Source: Clavibacter sp. VKM Ac-2872 (GTDB lineage: Bacteria; Actinomycetota; Actinomycetes; Actinomycetales; Microbacteriaceae). From it: DNA of 64,000 bases. The position numbers were made by a program, and so were the translations under genes. This document shows, in pieces, positions 44,494-57,018 of this stretch. The stretch covers positions 806,001 to 870,000 of the forward strand of contig NZ_JADKRR010000001.1 in the NCBI RefSeq assembly GCF_015351105.1. Direction: 5' to 3'. Position 1 is the stretch's first letter; each line of letters begins with the position of its first letter. Below the pieces are notes generated by a model. The model was given only the letters and a program-made list of their open reading frames with translations, was not told the origin of the DNA and did no database searches.

Positions 44494-44972
44494 CGCGCAC
44501 GCGCTCCACCACCCTCATCGCCCTCCTCATCGCGGGCGCGGCCGTCGGCTGGTTCGCCGAGAACGCGCTCGTGATGACCGGCCGCGCGCTCCTCATCCCG
44601 CCGCTCACGCTCGGCGCGACGCTCCTCATCGTCGGGATCGTGCTGCTCGCGCTCGCCCGCCCCATCCGCCGCTCGACGCTCGGACGCACCCCGGGACGCG
44701 TCGACCCCTTCCGTGCCACGCGCGTGGTGCTCCTCGCCAAGGCGTCGGCTCTCGCCGGGGCGCTGCTCACCGGGATCACCGGGGGAGTGCTGGCCTTCGT
44801 GCTGGCGCGTCCCGTGCTGCCCGGCGCGTCCTCGGTCGGGCTGGCGGTGGCCGGTACGGTGGGAGCCGTCGTCCTCCTCGTCGCCGGGCTGGTCGCCGAG
44901 CACTGGTGCACGGTCCCGCCCGACGATGGAGACGACCCGCGCGCCGGGGATCCGGCGCGCGAGCTCTCGTAG
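44490..44972 (+). CDS. DUF3180 membrane protein
   Basis: 160 residues, four predicted spans: TLIALLIAGAAVGWFAENAL, LLIPPLTLGATLLIVGIVLL, ASALAGALLTGITGGVLAFVL and SVGLAVAGTVGAVVLLVAGLVAEHW. This layout at the end of the folate operon is typical of the actinobacterial DUF3180 family. Function unknown. Confidence 0.85.
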   Translation: MTRTRSTTLIALLIAGAAVGWFAENALVMTGRALLIPPLTLGATLLIVGIVLLALARPIRRSTLGRTPGRVDPFRATRVVLLAKASALAGALLTGITGGVLAFVLARPVLPGASSVGLAVAGTVGAVVLLVAGLVAEHWCTVPPDDGDDPRAGDPARELS

Positions 44973-45034
44973 GACCCTCAGCACGACCCCCGCACCGCCG
45001 CCGGCAGGCCCCATCGCACCAACCGAGGAGCACC

Positions 45035-45523
45035 GTGACCCCGAACGTCGACCCGCACGGCGTCTCCTGGCGCCGCGTCTCCCCGCGCCTCGTCGGCGTC
45101 GAGCTGGTGGGCGGCGTGATCACCGCCCTCGTGCTCGGCGGCATCGCGGCGTTCCTCTTCGCGGTCGAGGCGCCGCGCTGGCTGCCCATCGTGCTCGGCG
45201 CCGCCGCGGCGATCGAGCTGGTGGTGACGCTCGTCATCGTCCCGCGCCGCGTGCGGGCGATGGGCTACCAGCTCCGCGAGGACGACCTCGTCTTCCGCCG
45301 CGGCATCATGTGGACGCGCGTCGTCGCCGTGCCGTACGGGCGGATGCAGCTCGTCGACATCACGCGCGGCCCCGTCGGCCGCGTGCTCGGCCTGGCGGAC
45401 CTCAAGCTCGTGACCGCGGCCGCCGCGGCGGCCATCCAGATCCCCGGCCTCACGAACGCGGACGCCGAGGAGCTGCGCGACCGGCTCGTCGCCCTCGCCG
45501 AGACGCGCCGGGCCGGGCTGTGA
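45035..45523 (+). CDS. Bacterial PH-domain membrane protein (YdbS-like)
   Basis: 162 residues from GTG 45035 with GAGGAG upstream. Two membrane spans (ELVGGVITALVLGGIAAFLFAV and VLGAAAAIELVVTLVIV) precede a bacterial PH domain (RAMGYQLREDDLVFRRGIMWTRVVAVPYGRMQLVDITRGPVGRVLGLADLKLVTAA). It overlaps the larger PH protein next door; the two form the common YdbS-YdbT pair of unknown membrane role. Confidence 0.88.
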   Translation: MTPNVDPHGVSWRRVSPRLVGVELVGGVITALVLGGIAAFLFAVEAPRWLPIVLGAAAAIELVVTLVIVPRRVRAMGYQLREDDLVFRRGIMWTRVVAVPYGRMQLVDITRGPVGRVLGLADLKLVTAAAAAAIQIPGLTNADAEELRDRLVALAETRRAGL

Positions 45524-47319
45524 GCGACCCGACGCCCGAGGATCCGGCGGCGCGCCCGTCCCGCGCCGCGCCCGGCGACGCCTCGTCCGCCTCGGCGTCC
45601 GCGGAGGGAGCCGGCCCCGCCGCGGAGGCGCGGATCGCGGAGGAGCTCACCGACGGCGACTGGCACCGCCTGCACCCCGCCACCCCCGTGCTCCGCGGCG
45701 GGGTCCTCTTCATCGTCGCGATCGGCTTCCTCGTCTCGTCGCTGCGCGAGCAGCTCGTGGAGCAGTTCGTGCCCGGCCAGCGTCGGGACGGCGAGCAGGA
45801 CCTCATCCCGATGCTCGTGGAGTCCGGCAGCCTCATCTGGGTGATCCTCGCGCTCCTGGCGTTCACCCTCCTCGCGGTCGGCATCTCCTACCTCTCCTGG
45901 CGGATGCACACGTTCCGCGTCACCGAGGAGACCGTCGAGGTGCGCAGCGGAATCCTGTCGCGCACGAACCGGCGGGCCCGGCTCGACCGGATCCAGGGCG
46001 TCAACATCGTCCGCCCCCTCATCGCGCGGCTCATCGGCGCGGCCAAGCTCGAGATCCAGGTCGCGGGCAACGACGCCAACCTGCCGCTGCAGTACCTCCG
46101 CTCGCGCGACGCCGACGCGTTCCGCCTGCGCGTGCTGCGGCTCGCGTCCGGCGCGCGGGCGGAGGCGGCCGGATCCGCTCCCGCCGCCCCCGGCGCTCCC
46201 GCCCGCGGCTTCGTCGGCTCCCGCGTGGACGACTTCCTCGCGCCGGAGCTCGATCCCGATGCGGCGCCGCCGCAGTCCATCGTGCGCATCCCCATCCCGC
46301 GCCTCGTCGGCGCCGTCCTCCTCTCGGCGCCGACGGTCGTGCTCGTGCTGTTCGTGGTGGTGGGGATCCCGCTCATCGTGCGCTTCGAGGCCTGGTACCT
46401 GCTCGTGCCGCTGCTGCCCACGCTGCTGGGATCCGCCGGCTTCTTCGTGCGCCGCATCACGCGCTCGCTCCGCTACAGCGTCGCCGGCACGCCCGACGGC
46501 GTCCGCGTGGGCTTCGGGCTCCTGTCGACGAGCAACGACACCATCCCGCCCGGCCGGATCCACGCGGTCGAGGTCGTGCAGCCGCTCCTCTGGCGCGCGT
46601 CCGGCTGGTGGGAGATCCGCATCACGCGCGCCTCGTACTCCTCGGCGCCGGGCGCGGCCGGCCAGCAGAACACGTCGATCCTCCCGGTGGGCGACCGCCG
46701 CGACGTCGACCGCGTGCTCGGCCTCGTGCTGCCCGACCTCGTGGGCGACCGGACGCTGGCGCTCGTCGCCGCGGGCATGACCGGCCGCGGGGGAGTCGAT
46801 GACGGCTTCACGACGTCGCCGCGTCGGGCCTGGATCCTCAAGCCCTTCTCCTGGCGCCGCACCGGCTTCGCGGTCGACGCGTCGGCGTTCCTCGTCCGCC
46901 GCGGCATGATCTGGCGTCGCCTCGTCATCGTGCCGCACGCCCGGACGCAGGGCGTCGACCTCACGCAGGGCCCGATCGACCGCCGCCTCGACCTCGTGTC
47001 GGTGCGCGCCGCCACCGTCGCGGGACCCGTGGACACTCGGCTCGGCGCCATCGACCGCGCCACCGGGATGGAGCTGTCGACCCGGCTGGTCCAGGCCGCC
47101 GTGGCGTCCGCCCGCTCGGACACGTCCGCGCACTGGGGCGCCGAGGCCGCGAGCTGGCCGGCGCCGGGATCCGCGACCGCGACCGCGCCGGCCGCCCCGC
47201 CGGCCCCCGCCCGCGACTCCGACGAGGAGCCCGCTCCCGCTCGCGATCCCGCGTCCCCCTGGCCGCCGCCCGCCGCCGACGCCCCGCGCCACCGCTCCGC
47301 GCCCGAGGACCCCGCGTGA
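45520..47319 (+). CDS. Large PH-domain membrane protein (YdbT-like)
   Basis: 599 residues from GTG 45520, overlapping the YdbS-like gene. An acidic/Ala-rich start is followed by repeated two-span-plus-PH units: GGVLFIVAIGFLVSSL..FRVTEETVEVRSGILSRTNRRARLDRIQGVNIVRPLIARLIGAAKLEIQVAG, and further units near 300-400 and 450-520 (FAVDASAFLVRRGMIWRRLVIVPHARTQGVDLTQGP). A Pro/Ala tail closes it. The family is linked to membrane stress in other bacteria, but function here is unknown. Confidence 0.88.
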   Translation: MSDPTPEDPAARPSRAAPGDASSASASAEGAGPAAEARIAEELTDGDWHRLHPATPVLRGGVLFIVAIGFLVSSLREQLVEQFVPGQRRDGEQDLIPMLVESGSLIWVILALLAFTLLAVGISYLSWRMHTFRVTEETVEVRSGILSRTNRRARLDRIQGVNIVRPLIARLIGAAKLEIQVAGNDANLPLQYLRSRDADAFRLRVLRLASGARAEAAGSAPAAPGAPARGFVGSRVDDFLAPELDPDAAPPQSIVRIPIPRLVGAVLLSAPTVVLVLFVVVGIPLIVRFEAWYLLVPLLPTLLGSAGFFVRRITRSLRYSVAGTPDGVRVGFGLLSTSNDTIPPGRIHAVEVVQPLLWRASGWWEIRITRASYSSAPGAAGQQNTSILPVGDRRDVDRVLGLVLPDLVGDRTLALVAAGMTGRGGVDDGFTTSPRRAWILKPFSWRRTGFAVDASAFLVRRGMIWRRLVIVPHARTQGVDLTQGPIDRRLDLVSVRAATVAGPVDTRLGAIDRATGMELSTRLVQAAVASARSDTSAHWGAEAASWPAPGSATATAPAAPPAPARDSDEEPAPARDPASPWPPPAADAPRHRSAPEDPA

Positions 47320-48077
47320 CCTCCCCGTCCCAGCGCTCCGGCCGGCTCGGCGTCGGCATCGTCGGCGCGGGCCGGGTCGGCCCCGTCCTCGGCGCGGCGC
47401 TCGCGGGCGCCGGTCACGCGATCACCGGCATCTCGGCCGTCTCCGCCGCCAGCCGCGAGCGCGCGGAGGCCATGCTGCCGGGGGTCCCGGTCCTCGAGAT
47501 CCCCGATCTCGTCGAGCGGAGCGAGCTCGTGCTCCTCGCCGTCCCCGACGCCGAGCTCCCCGGCCTCGTCGCGGGTCTCGCCGCCACGGGCGCGTGGCAG
47601 GCGGGTCAGCTCGTCGTGCACACCTCGGCGGCGCACGGGATCCAGGTGCTGGCCCCGGCGTTCGCGTCCGGCATCATCCCGCTCGCCATCCACCCGGCGA
47701 TGTCGTTCACCGGCACGAGCATGGACCTCAGCCGCATGGCGGACAGCTGGTTCGCCGTGACCGCGCCCGCGCCCGTCCTCCCCATCGCGCAGGTGCTCGT
47801 CGTGGAGATGGGCGGCGAGCCCGTCGTCGTGGAGGAGCGTGACCGCACGGCGTACGCCGAGGCCATCTCCACCGCGACCACGTTCTCCACCGCCATCGTC
47901 GACCAGGCCGCCGGCCTCCTCGCGGGCATCGGCGTGGAGGAGCCCGGCCGCGTGCTCGGCCCGCTGATCCGCTCGGCCGTCGACGACGCGCTCCGCCGCT
48001 CCTCCCCGGCGGGCGGCGCGCGCCTCACGTCCGGCGACATCCCGCTGCCGACGGACGAGGGTCCCGACGCGCACTAA
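47316..48077 (+). CDS. Rossmann/DUF2520 oxidoreductase, possible alternative ketopantoate reductase
   Basis: 253 residues. N-terminal NAD(P) fold (GVGIVGAGRVGPVLGAALAGAG, then LVLLAVPDAELPGLV) and a helical DUF2520 domain with HPAMSFTG and AEAISTATTFSTAIVDQAAGLL. It lies 42 bases before panC and overlaps the PH-protein stop. The fold and the pantothenate neighbour suggest it reduces ketopantoate to pantoate in place of PanE; that is inference. No panB or panD is present nearby. Confidence 0.8.
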   Translation: MTSPSQRSGRLGVGIVGAGRVGPVLGAALAGAGHAITGISAVSAASRERAEAMLPGVPVLEIPDLVERSELVLLAVPDAELPGLVAGLAATGAWQAGQLVVHTSAAHGIQVLAPAFASGIIPLAIHPAMSFTGTSMDLSRMADSWFAVTAPAPVLPIAQVLVVEMGGEPVVVEERDRTAYAEAISTATTFSTAIVDQAAGLLAGIGVEEPGRVLGPLIRSAVDDALRRSSPAGGARLTSGDIPLPTDEGPDAH

Positions 48078-48119
48078 CCTTGTGCGTCCGCGTCCCGAGC
48101 ACCCGAGGAGCACCACGGC

Positions 48120-48998
48120 ATGACGATCCCCGCGCCCACCGTCGTCACCGGCATCGCCGAGCTGCGCGCCCGCGTCCGCGACCACCGGGCCGCGCGCACC
48201 GCGGCGGGGGAGGCGCCCGCCGTCGTCCTCGTGCCCACCATGGGCGCGCTGCACGATGGCCACCTGGCGCACGCCCGCCGCGCCCGCGAGCTCGGGTCCC
48301 TCGTGGTCGTGTCGATCTTCGTCAACCCCCTGCAGTTCGGCGCGGGCGAGGACCTCGACGCCTACCCGCGCACGCTCGACGCCGACGTGGCCGCGCTCGC
48401 GGAGACGGGCGTCGACCTGGTCTTCGCGCCGTCCGCGGCCGAGATGTACCCGGATGGGCCCGCCCGCGTCCGCGTCACCGGCGGATCCGTCGCCCTCACG
48501 CTCGAGGGCCGCTCCCGCCCCGGCCACTTCGACGGCATGCTCACCGTCGTGGCGAAGCTCCTCCACGTCGTCGCGCCCGACATCGCCACCTTCGGCCGCA
48601 AGGACGCCCAGCAGCTGCACCTCGTCCGCCGCATGGTGCGCGACCTCGACCTGCCCGTCCGCATCGAGGAGCTGCCGACGGTGCGCGAGCCCGACGGCCT
48701 CGCCCTCTCGAGCCGCAACCGCTACCTCGACGACCGCGAGCGACGTGCCGCGCGCGTCATCCCGGCCGCGCTCGAGGCCGCCCAGAGCGCCGGGGACCGC
48801 GGCATCGACGCCGTCATGGCGGCCGCCCAGTCCGTCGTGATGGGCGAGCCCGCCGTGGCCCTCGACTACTTCCAGGTCGTGGATCCCGCCACCTTCGAGT
48901 CCGTGGACGACGGCTTCACGGGCGTCGCGCTCGCCGTCATCGCGGCCCGCGTCGGCAGCACGCGCCTCCTCGACAACGAGACCGTCGTCATCGCCTGA
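48120..48998 (+). CDS. panC: Pantothenate synthetase
   Basis: 292 residues. It ligates pantoate and beta-alanine using ATP. Signatures: VPTMGALHDGHLAHARRA (HxGH-type site), VSIFVNPLQFGAGEDLDAYPRTLDAD, GRSRPGHFDGMLTVVAKLLHVV, FGRKDAQQLHLVRRMV and LSSRNRYLDD. The length is normal for the family. Confidence 0.97.
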   Translation: MTIPAPTVVTGIAELRARVRDHRAARTAAGEAPAVVLVPTMGALHDGHLAHARRARELGSLVVVSIFVNPLQFGAGEDLDAYPRTLDADVAALAETGVDLVFAPSAAEMYPDGPARVRVTGGSVALTLEGRSRPGHFDGMLTVVAKLLHVVAPDIATFGRKDAQQLHLVRRMVRDLDLPVRIEELPTVREPDGLALSSRNRYLDDRERRAARVIPAALEAAQSAGDRGIDAVMAAAQSVVMGEPAVALDYFQVVDPATFESVDDGFTGVALAVIAARVGSTRLLDNETVVIA

Positions 48999-49091
48999 CC
49001 GGGCCGCGCCCGGGCCGCGCCCGCACCTGCGAGAATCGACGGGAGGCCGCTCGGCCGCACGCCCCTTCGACCCGCGAGGATCCGCCCGCAC

Positions 49092-50633
49092 ATGACCGAC
49101 AGCCCCGGAACGCCCGCGACGCCCGAGACAGCCCCCGCTCCCGCCGTGGAGGGATCCGCGGAGGACGTCGCCGAGCAGAAGGCCGTGCGCCTCGCCAAGC
49201 GCGCGCGCCTCAACGCCGAGGGCGGCCCCGGCGAGGGCGCGTACCCGGTGCAGGTCCCGGTCACCACGACCATCCCCGCGGTCCGCGCGGCGTTCGGCCA
49301 CCTCGAGCCCGGCGAGGAGACCGACCACGTGGTCGGCATCGCGGGCCGCGTCGTCCACTTCCGCAACACCGGCAAGCTCTGCTTCGCGACGCTCCAGGCG
49401 GGCGACGGCACCCGCATCCAGGCCATGATCTCGCTGGCCGAGGTCGGCGACGCCGCGCTCGCCGCGTGGAAGGAGCTCGTCGACCTGGGCGACCACGTCT
49501 TCGTCGCGGGCCGCGTCATCGCGAGCCGCAAGGGCGAGCTGTCGATCATGGCCAACGAGTGGCGCATCGCCTCGAAGGCCCTGCTGCCCCTGCCGAACCT
49601 GCACTCCGAGCTCTCCGACGAGACGCGCGTCCGCAGCCGCTACCTCGACCTGATCGTGCGCGACCAGGCGCGCAAGAACGTCCTCGACCGCGCGAAGGTC
49701 AACGCCTCCATGCGCGAGACGTTCCGCCTGCGCGGCTACGTCGAGGTCGAGACGCCCATGCTGCAGGTGATGCACGGCGGCGCGTCCGCCCGCCCGTTCG
49801 TCACGCACTCCAACGCCTTCGACACCGAGATGTACCTCCGCATCGCGCCCGAGCTGTACCTCAAGCGCGCGGTCGTCGGCGGCATCGACCGCGTCTTCGA
49901 GATCAACCGCAACTTCCGCAACGAGGGCGCCGACTCGACCCACAGCCCCGAGTTCGCGATGCTCGAGGCGTACGAGGCCTACGGCGACTACACCTCCATC
50001 GCCGAGCTCACGCAGACGCTCGTGCAGGACGCGGCGATGGCGGTGGCCGGCAGCCACGTCGTCACGTGGGCCGACGGCACCCGGTACGACCTCGGCGGCG
50101 AGTGGGACCGGATCTCCATGTACGGCTCGCTGAGCGCGGCCGCGGGCGTGGAGATCACTCCCGGCACGACCGTCGACGAGCTCCAGGCGATCGCCGACCG
50201 CGAGGGCGTCGTGGTGCCGCTGAGCACGCACGGCAAGCTCGTCGAGGAGCTCTGGGAGCACTTCGTGAAGGGCGGCCTCGAGCGCCCCACGTTCGTGCTC
50301 GACTTCCCGGTGGAGACCTCGCCGCTCACGCGCGCGCACCGCTCGATCGAGGGCGTCGTCGAGAAGTGGGACCTCTACATCCGCGGCTTCGAGCTGGCCA
50401 CCGGCTACTCCGAGCTCGTGGATCCCGTCGTCCAGCGCGAGCGCTTCGTCGACCAGGCGCGCCAGTCGGCGCGCGGCGACGACGAGGCCATGCCGCTCGA
50501 CGAGGAGTTCCTCCGTGCCCTCGAGCACGGCATGCCGCCCTCGGGCGGCATGGGCATGGGGGTCGACCGGCTCCTCATGGCCATCACGGGTCTCGGCATC
50601 CGCGAGACCATCCTGTTCCCCCTAGTGAAGTAG
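49092..50633 (+). CDS. lysS: Lysyl-tRNA synthetase, class II
   Basis: 513 residues. OB-fold anticodon domain first ([33 protein letters not shown]), then the class II core: motif 1 region [41 protein letters not shown], motif 2 [24 protein letters not shown] (about 270), motif 3 [15 protein letters not shown]. The N-terminal 45 residues are a Pro/Ala/Glu-rich extension. It charges tRNA-Lys. Confidence 0.97.
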   Translation: MTDSPGTPATPETAPAPAVEGSAEDVAEQKAVRLAKRARLNAEGGPGEGAYPVQVPVTTTIPAVRAAFGHLEPGEETDHVVGIAGRVVHFRNTGKLCFATLQAGDGTRIQAMISLAEVGDAALAAWKELVDLGDHVFVAGRVIASRKGELSIMANEWRIASKALLPLPNLHSELSDETRVRSRYLDLIVRDQARKNVLDRAKVNASMRETFRLRGYVEVETPMLQVMHGGASARPFVTHSNAFDTEMYLRIAPELYLKRAVVGGIDRVFEINRNFRNEGADSTHSPEFAMLEAYEAYGDYTSIAELTQTLVQDAAMAVAGSHVVTWADGTRYDLGGEWDRISMYGSLSAAAGVEITPGTTVDELQAIADREGVVVPLSTHGKLVEELWEHFVKGGLERPTFVLDFPVETSPLTRAHRSIEGVVEKWDLYIRGFELATGYSELVDPVVQRERFVDQARQSARGDDEAMPLDEEFLRALEHGMPPSGGMGMGVDRLLMAITGLGIRETILFPLVK

Positions 50634-50639
50634 GCGACC

Positions 50640-50765
50640 ATGCCCCTCGGCCCCGACGGCTCGAACCCCAAGAAGCCCACCACCGCGCGCTACGCCCTCT
50701 GGATCATCGTGGGCGGCATCGCCGTCGTCATGATCGGCCAGGGCGTCTACGGCATCCTCACCTAG
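50640..50765 (+). CDS. Tiny single-span membrane protein (41 residues)
   Basis: ATG 50640 is 6 bases after the lysS stop. The frame gives 41 residues: a polar MPLGPDGSNPKKPTTARY head, a hydrophobic span (LWIIVGGIAVVMIGQGVYGIL) and TAG. Its position directly after lysS, codon use like its neighbours and the clean span suggest a real gene. It has no recognisable domain. Confidence 0.65.
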   Translation: MPLGPDGSNPKKPTTARYALWIIVGGIAVVMIGQGVYGILT

Positions 50766-50786
50766 AGCGCGGCGTATCCTTCTCGC

Positions 50787-50969
50787 ATGGATGCTTTCTG
50801 GGCGAGCGCGATCTGGTCGATCCTCCCCACCCTCGGCGTGGGGCTGATCTTCTGGTTCATCATGCGAGCGGTCATCCAGGCGGACAAGCAGGAGCGCAAG
50901 GCCTACGCCGCCATCGAGGCGAAGGAGCGCGCCCGCATGGGCGTGCCCGCGGCCGACGCCGACCGCTAG
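50787..50969 (+). CDS. Small membrane protein (60 residues)
   Basis: MDAFWASAIWSILPTLGVGLIF-type hydrophobic start through IMRAV, then a charged helix (QADKQERKAYAAIEAKERAR). It resembles the small actinobacterial membrane proteins often found near lysS. It lies 21 bases after the 41-residue gene; function unknown. Confidence 0.75.
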   Translation: MDAFWASAIWSILPTLGVGLIFWFIMRAVIQADKQERKAYAAIEAKERARMGVPAADADR

Positions 50970-51023
50970 CGCACGGCGCCGTCGCGGGCCCCTCCGGCCC
51001 GGATCCTCCGCCCGACGCATCGC

Positions 51024-51041
51024 GTCACGCCCACGGCGAAC
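51024..51041. promoter_or_regulatory. ClgR-type box upstream of clpC
   Basis: The sequence CGCCCACGGCGAAC at 51028-51041 fits the core of the published actinobacterial ClgR consensus (CGC-Y-N-A-N-R-GCG-W-W-S), with one mismatch in the flanking four bases (GTCA). It ends about 36 bases before a TACATA -10-like element at 51077-51082, the position expected of an activator. A well-matched -35 was not seen. Confidence 0.6.
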
Positions 51042-51122
51042 AGGGGCATGCACTCCTCGGACCCGTCGTTACTCTCTACATATCGGCGCCGGCCCCCTGC
51101 CCCGGTGCCCAGGGAGATACAG

Positions 51123-53633
<2,511 letters not shown>

Positions 53634-53652
53634 CGCGCAGCCGGCACCACAC

Positions 53653-53689
53653 GACGGCCCGTCGTCCCCGAGAGGGGCGGCGGGCCGTC
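53653..53689 (+). terminator. Terminator after clpC
   Basis: GACGGCCCG pairs with CGGGCCGTC, continued inside by TCCCC/GGGG, 19 bases after the clpC stop. No T-run. Confidence 0.75.
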
Positions 53690-53794
53690 GCCGTGCCAGC
53701 GGGCTGCGGGTGTCCTCCATGCGGCTGTCGCCTCCCCGGGCCGCGGGCCAGGATGGACTCCGGGCGGAACCGCCCACGAAGGAGATGCTCGCTG

Positions 53795-54678
53795 ATGAGA
53801 ATTGCCGTCACCGGAGGCTCGGGGAAGCTGGGCCGCCACGTCGTGGCCGACCTGCGCGCCCACGGACACGAAGTCACCAACATCGACCAGGTGGGGGAGC
53901 GCGGATCCGGCTACGTCCGCGTCGAAACCACCGACTACGGCCAGGTGGTCGACGCCCTCTTCGGCGTCCAGGACCTGCACGAGGGATTCGACGCCGTCGT
54001 CCACCTCGCCGCGATCCCGGCCCCCGCGATCCTGAGCGACGTGGCCACGTTCCACAACAACATGCTCACGAGCTTCAACGTCTTCCAGGCCGCGCGCCGG
54101 GCGGGCATCCGCAAGATCGTCTACGCGTCCAGCGAGACCGTGCTCGGCCTGCCGTTCGACGTGCCGCCGCCCTACATCCCCGTCGACGAGGAGTACCCGG
54201 CGCAGCCGAACAGCACCTACTCGCTCGTCAAGCACCTCGAGGAGCAGATGGCCATCGAGCTGTGCCGCTGGGATCCCGAGCTGCAGGTCACCGCGCTCCG
54301 CTTCTCGAACGTCATGGACGTCGACGACTACGACGCGTTCCCGGGCTTCGACGACGACGCGCTCGCGCGCAAGTGGAACCTGTGGGGCTACATCGACGGC
54401 CGCGACGGCGCGCAGGCCGTCCGCAAGGCGCTCGAGCACGACGGGACCGGCTTCGACCGCTTCATCGTCGCGAACGCCGACACCGTGATGAGCCGCTCCA
54501 GCGCCGAGCTCGCGGCCGAGGTCTTCCCCGGCGTCGAGGTCACGAAGGAGCTGGGGGAGCACGAGACGCTGCTCTCCATCGACAAGGCCCGCCGGATCCT
54601 CGGCTACGAGCCCGAGCACACCTGGCGCGACCACGCGCCGGCCACCACGGGCGACGACCCGGTCGCGGGGCACCCCTC

Positions 54679-54682
<4 letters not shown>
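53795..54682 (+). CDS. NAD(P)-dependent epimerase/dehydratase
   Basis: 295 residues, extended SDR. MRIAVTGGSGKLGRHVVADLRAHGHEVTNIDQ is the Rossmann start; VVHLAAIPAP, VYASSETVLGL and the catalytic YSLVKHLEEQ (YxxxK) follow. It is like UDP-sugar epimerases and lactate/uronate dehydrogenase-type SDRs. GGAG lies before the start (about 53781-53784). It overlaps the aldo/keto reductase gene as ATGA, so a coupled sugar-conversion step is likely; the substrate is unknown. Confidence 0.88.
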
Positions 54683-55656
<974 letters not shown>

Positions 55657-55685
55657 CCGCGCCGGGGACCGCCCGCGCCCTCGAC

Positions 55686-55715
55686 TTGCGCGGGCGGCCC
55701 TCCGTCGCCTACTCT
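55686..55715 (+). promoter_or_regulatory. Promoter of rplJL
   Basis: TTGCGC (55686-55691) and TACTCT (55710-55715) are 18 bases apart. Transcription would start near 55722 and give a leader of about 240 bases. Confidence 0.7.
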
Positions 55716-55721
55716 GAGCGG

Positions 55722-55958
55722 AGCCACAGACCGCTGGTCGTCGGCGTGCCTCCGCGAGGGGATGCGCCGGACGAAGGTTCACTTCATGTGAAGGCCCGCG
55801 CAGGTGATCGAAGCACGATGCAGCGCATGCCCTGAGGGCCTGCGCGACACTCCCGCTCCGGCCTCCTGTGCCGGAGCGTTTCTCATGTGTGCAGCCGGGG
55901 GCTGCCAGCACCTCGCACCGCTTCCGCGGTGTCGGGGAACCACGTGATAAGGAGTGCC
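55722..55958 (+). promoter_or_regulatory. rplJ leader with internal terminator hairpin
   Basis: The untranslated leader has many short pairings and, at 55855-55877, GCTCCGGC paired with GCCGGAGC around CTCCTGT followed by GTTTCT, an intrinsic-terminator shape. L10-(L7/L12) leaders in many bacteria bind L10 for feedback control; terminator-antiterminator regulation here is inference. Confidence 0.65.
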
Positions 55959-56474
55959 ATGGCGAACAAGGAAGCCTCGGTCGCCGAGCTCGCGGAGAAG
56001 TTCCGCAGCTCGAACGCCGTACTGCTCACCGAGTACCGCGGTCTCACCGTTGCCCAGCTCAAGCAGCTGCGGAAGAGCATCAGTGCAGACGCGACCTACG
56101 CCGTGGTGAAGAACACGCTGACCAAGATCGCGGCGAACCAGGCGGGGATCTCGTCGTTCGACGACGAGCTCGTCGGCCCGTCCGCGATCGCGTTCGTGCA
56201 CGGCGACACCGTCGCCGTCGCGAAGGCGCTGCGCACCTTCACCAAGGCCAACCCTCTTCTCGTCGTGAAGGGCGGTTACTTCGACGGCAACCCCCTGACG
56301 GCGGACGAGGTGAACAAGCTCGCCGACCTCGAGTCGCGGGAGGTGCTGCTGGGCAAGCTCGCCGGCGCCTTCAAGGCCTCGCTCTTCGGCGCGGCGTACC
56401 TGTTCAACGCACCGCTCTCGCAGGCCGTACGCACCGTCGAGGCGCTGCGCGAGAAGCAGGAATCGGCTCAGTAG
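55959..56474 (+). CDS. rplJ: Ribosomal protein L10
   Basis: 171 residues; ATG 55959 after [46 protein letters not shown] is typical L10, with [17 protein letters not shown] in the middle. It forms the base of the L7/L12 stalk and can repress its own operon by leader binding. Confidence 0.98.
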   Translation: MANKEASVAELAEKFRSSNAVLLTEYRGLTVAQLKQLRKSISADATYAVVKNTLTKIAANQAGISSFDDELVGPSAIAFVHGDTVAVAKALRTFTKANPLLVVKGGYFDGNPLTADEVNKLADLESREVLLGKLAGAFKASLFGAAYLFNAPLSQAVRTVEALREKQESAQ

Positions 56475-56549
56475 CACCCCTCGGGTCCCATCCCCGGGGC
56501 GCGATGCACTGATCCAACGAGACACCACACCAACCCAAGGAGATACATC

Positions 56550-56933
56550 ATGGCAAAGCTCTCGAACGACGAGCTCATCGAGGCCTTCAAGGAGCTCACG
56601 CTCATCGAGCTCAGCGACTTCGTCAAGAAGTTCGAGGAGGTCTTCGAGGTCACCGCCGCGGCGCCCGTCGCCGCTGCCGCCGCCCCCGGCTCGGCCGCCC
56701 CCGCGGAGGAGGTCGAGGAGAAGACGTCCTTCGACGTCATCCTCGAGGCCGCCGGCGACAAGAAGATCCAGGTCATCAAGGAGGTGCGCGCCCTCACGAG
56801 CCTCGGTCTCGGCGAGGCGAAGGCGCTCGTCGACGGAGCCCCCAAGGCCGTCCTGGAGGGCGCCAACAAGGAGGCCGCCGACAAGGCGAAGGCCCAGCTC
56901 GAGGCCGCGGGCGCGACGGTCACCGTCAAGTAG
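56550..56933 (+). CDS. rplL: Ribosomal protein L7/L12
   Basis: 127 residues; AAGGAG before ATG. N-terminal dimerisation domain ([27 protein letters not shown]), Ala-rich hinge, C-terminal domain [44 protein letters not shown]. It recruits translation GTPases. No GGATCC occurs in this or the L10 gene, unlike most neighbours. Confidence 0.98.
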   Translation: MAKLSNDELIEAFKELTLIELSDFVKKFEEVFEVTAAAPVAAAAAPGSAAPAEEVEEKTSFDVILEAAGDKKIQVIKEVRALTSLGLGEAKALVDGAPKAVLEGANKEAADKAKAQLEAAGATVTVK

Positions 56934-56954
56934 CTCGCACCACCGCACAGCGCA

Positions 56955-56988
56955 CAGGGCGCCGATCCCCTCGGGGGTCGGCGCCCTG
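56955..56988 (+). terminator. Terminator after rplL
   Basis: CAGGGCGCCGA pairs with TCGGCGCCCTG, with CCCC/GGGG inside; 21 bases after the stop. Of the same style as 1707-1738. Confidence 0.85.
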
Positions 56989-57018
56989 CGTCGTTCCCGG
57001 GCGGGTGGCGCGGCGTCC

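Noticed and set aside
48999-49091. panD after panC
   Set aside because: Only 93 bases separate panC from lysS and no coding frame is present.
46473-50528. A 1351-codon - strand frame across PH, panC and lysS genes
   Set aside because: Composition is shadow-like and it opposes four recognisable genes.
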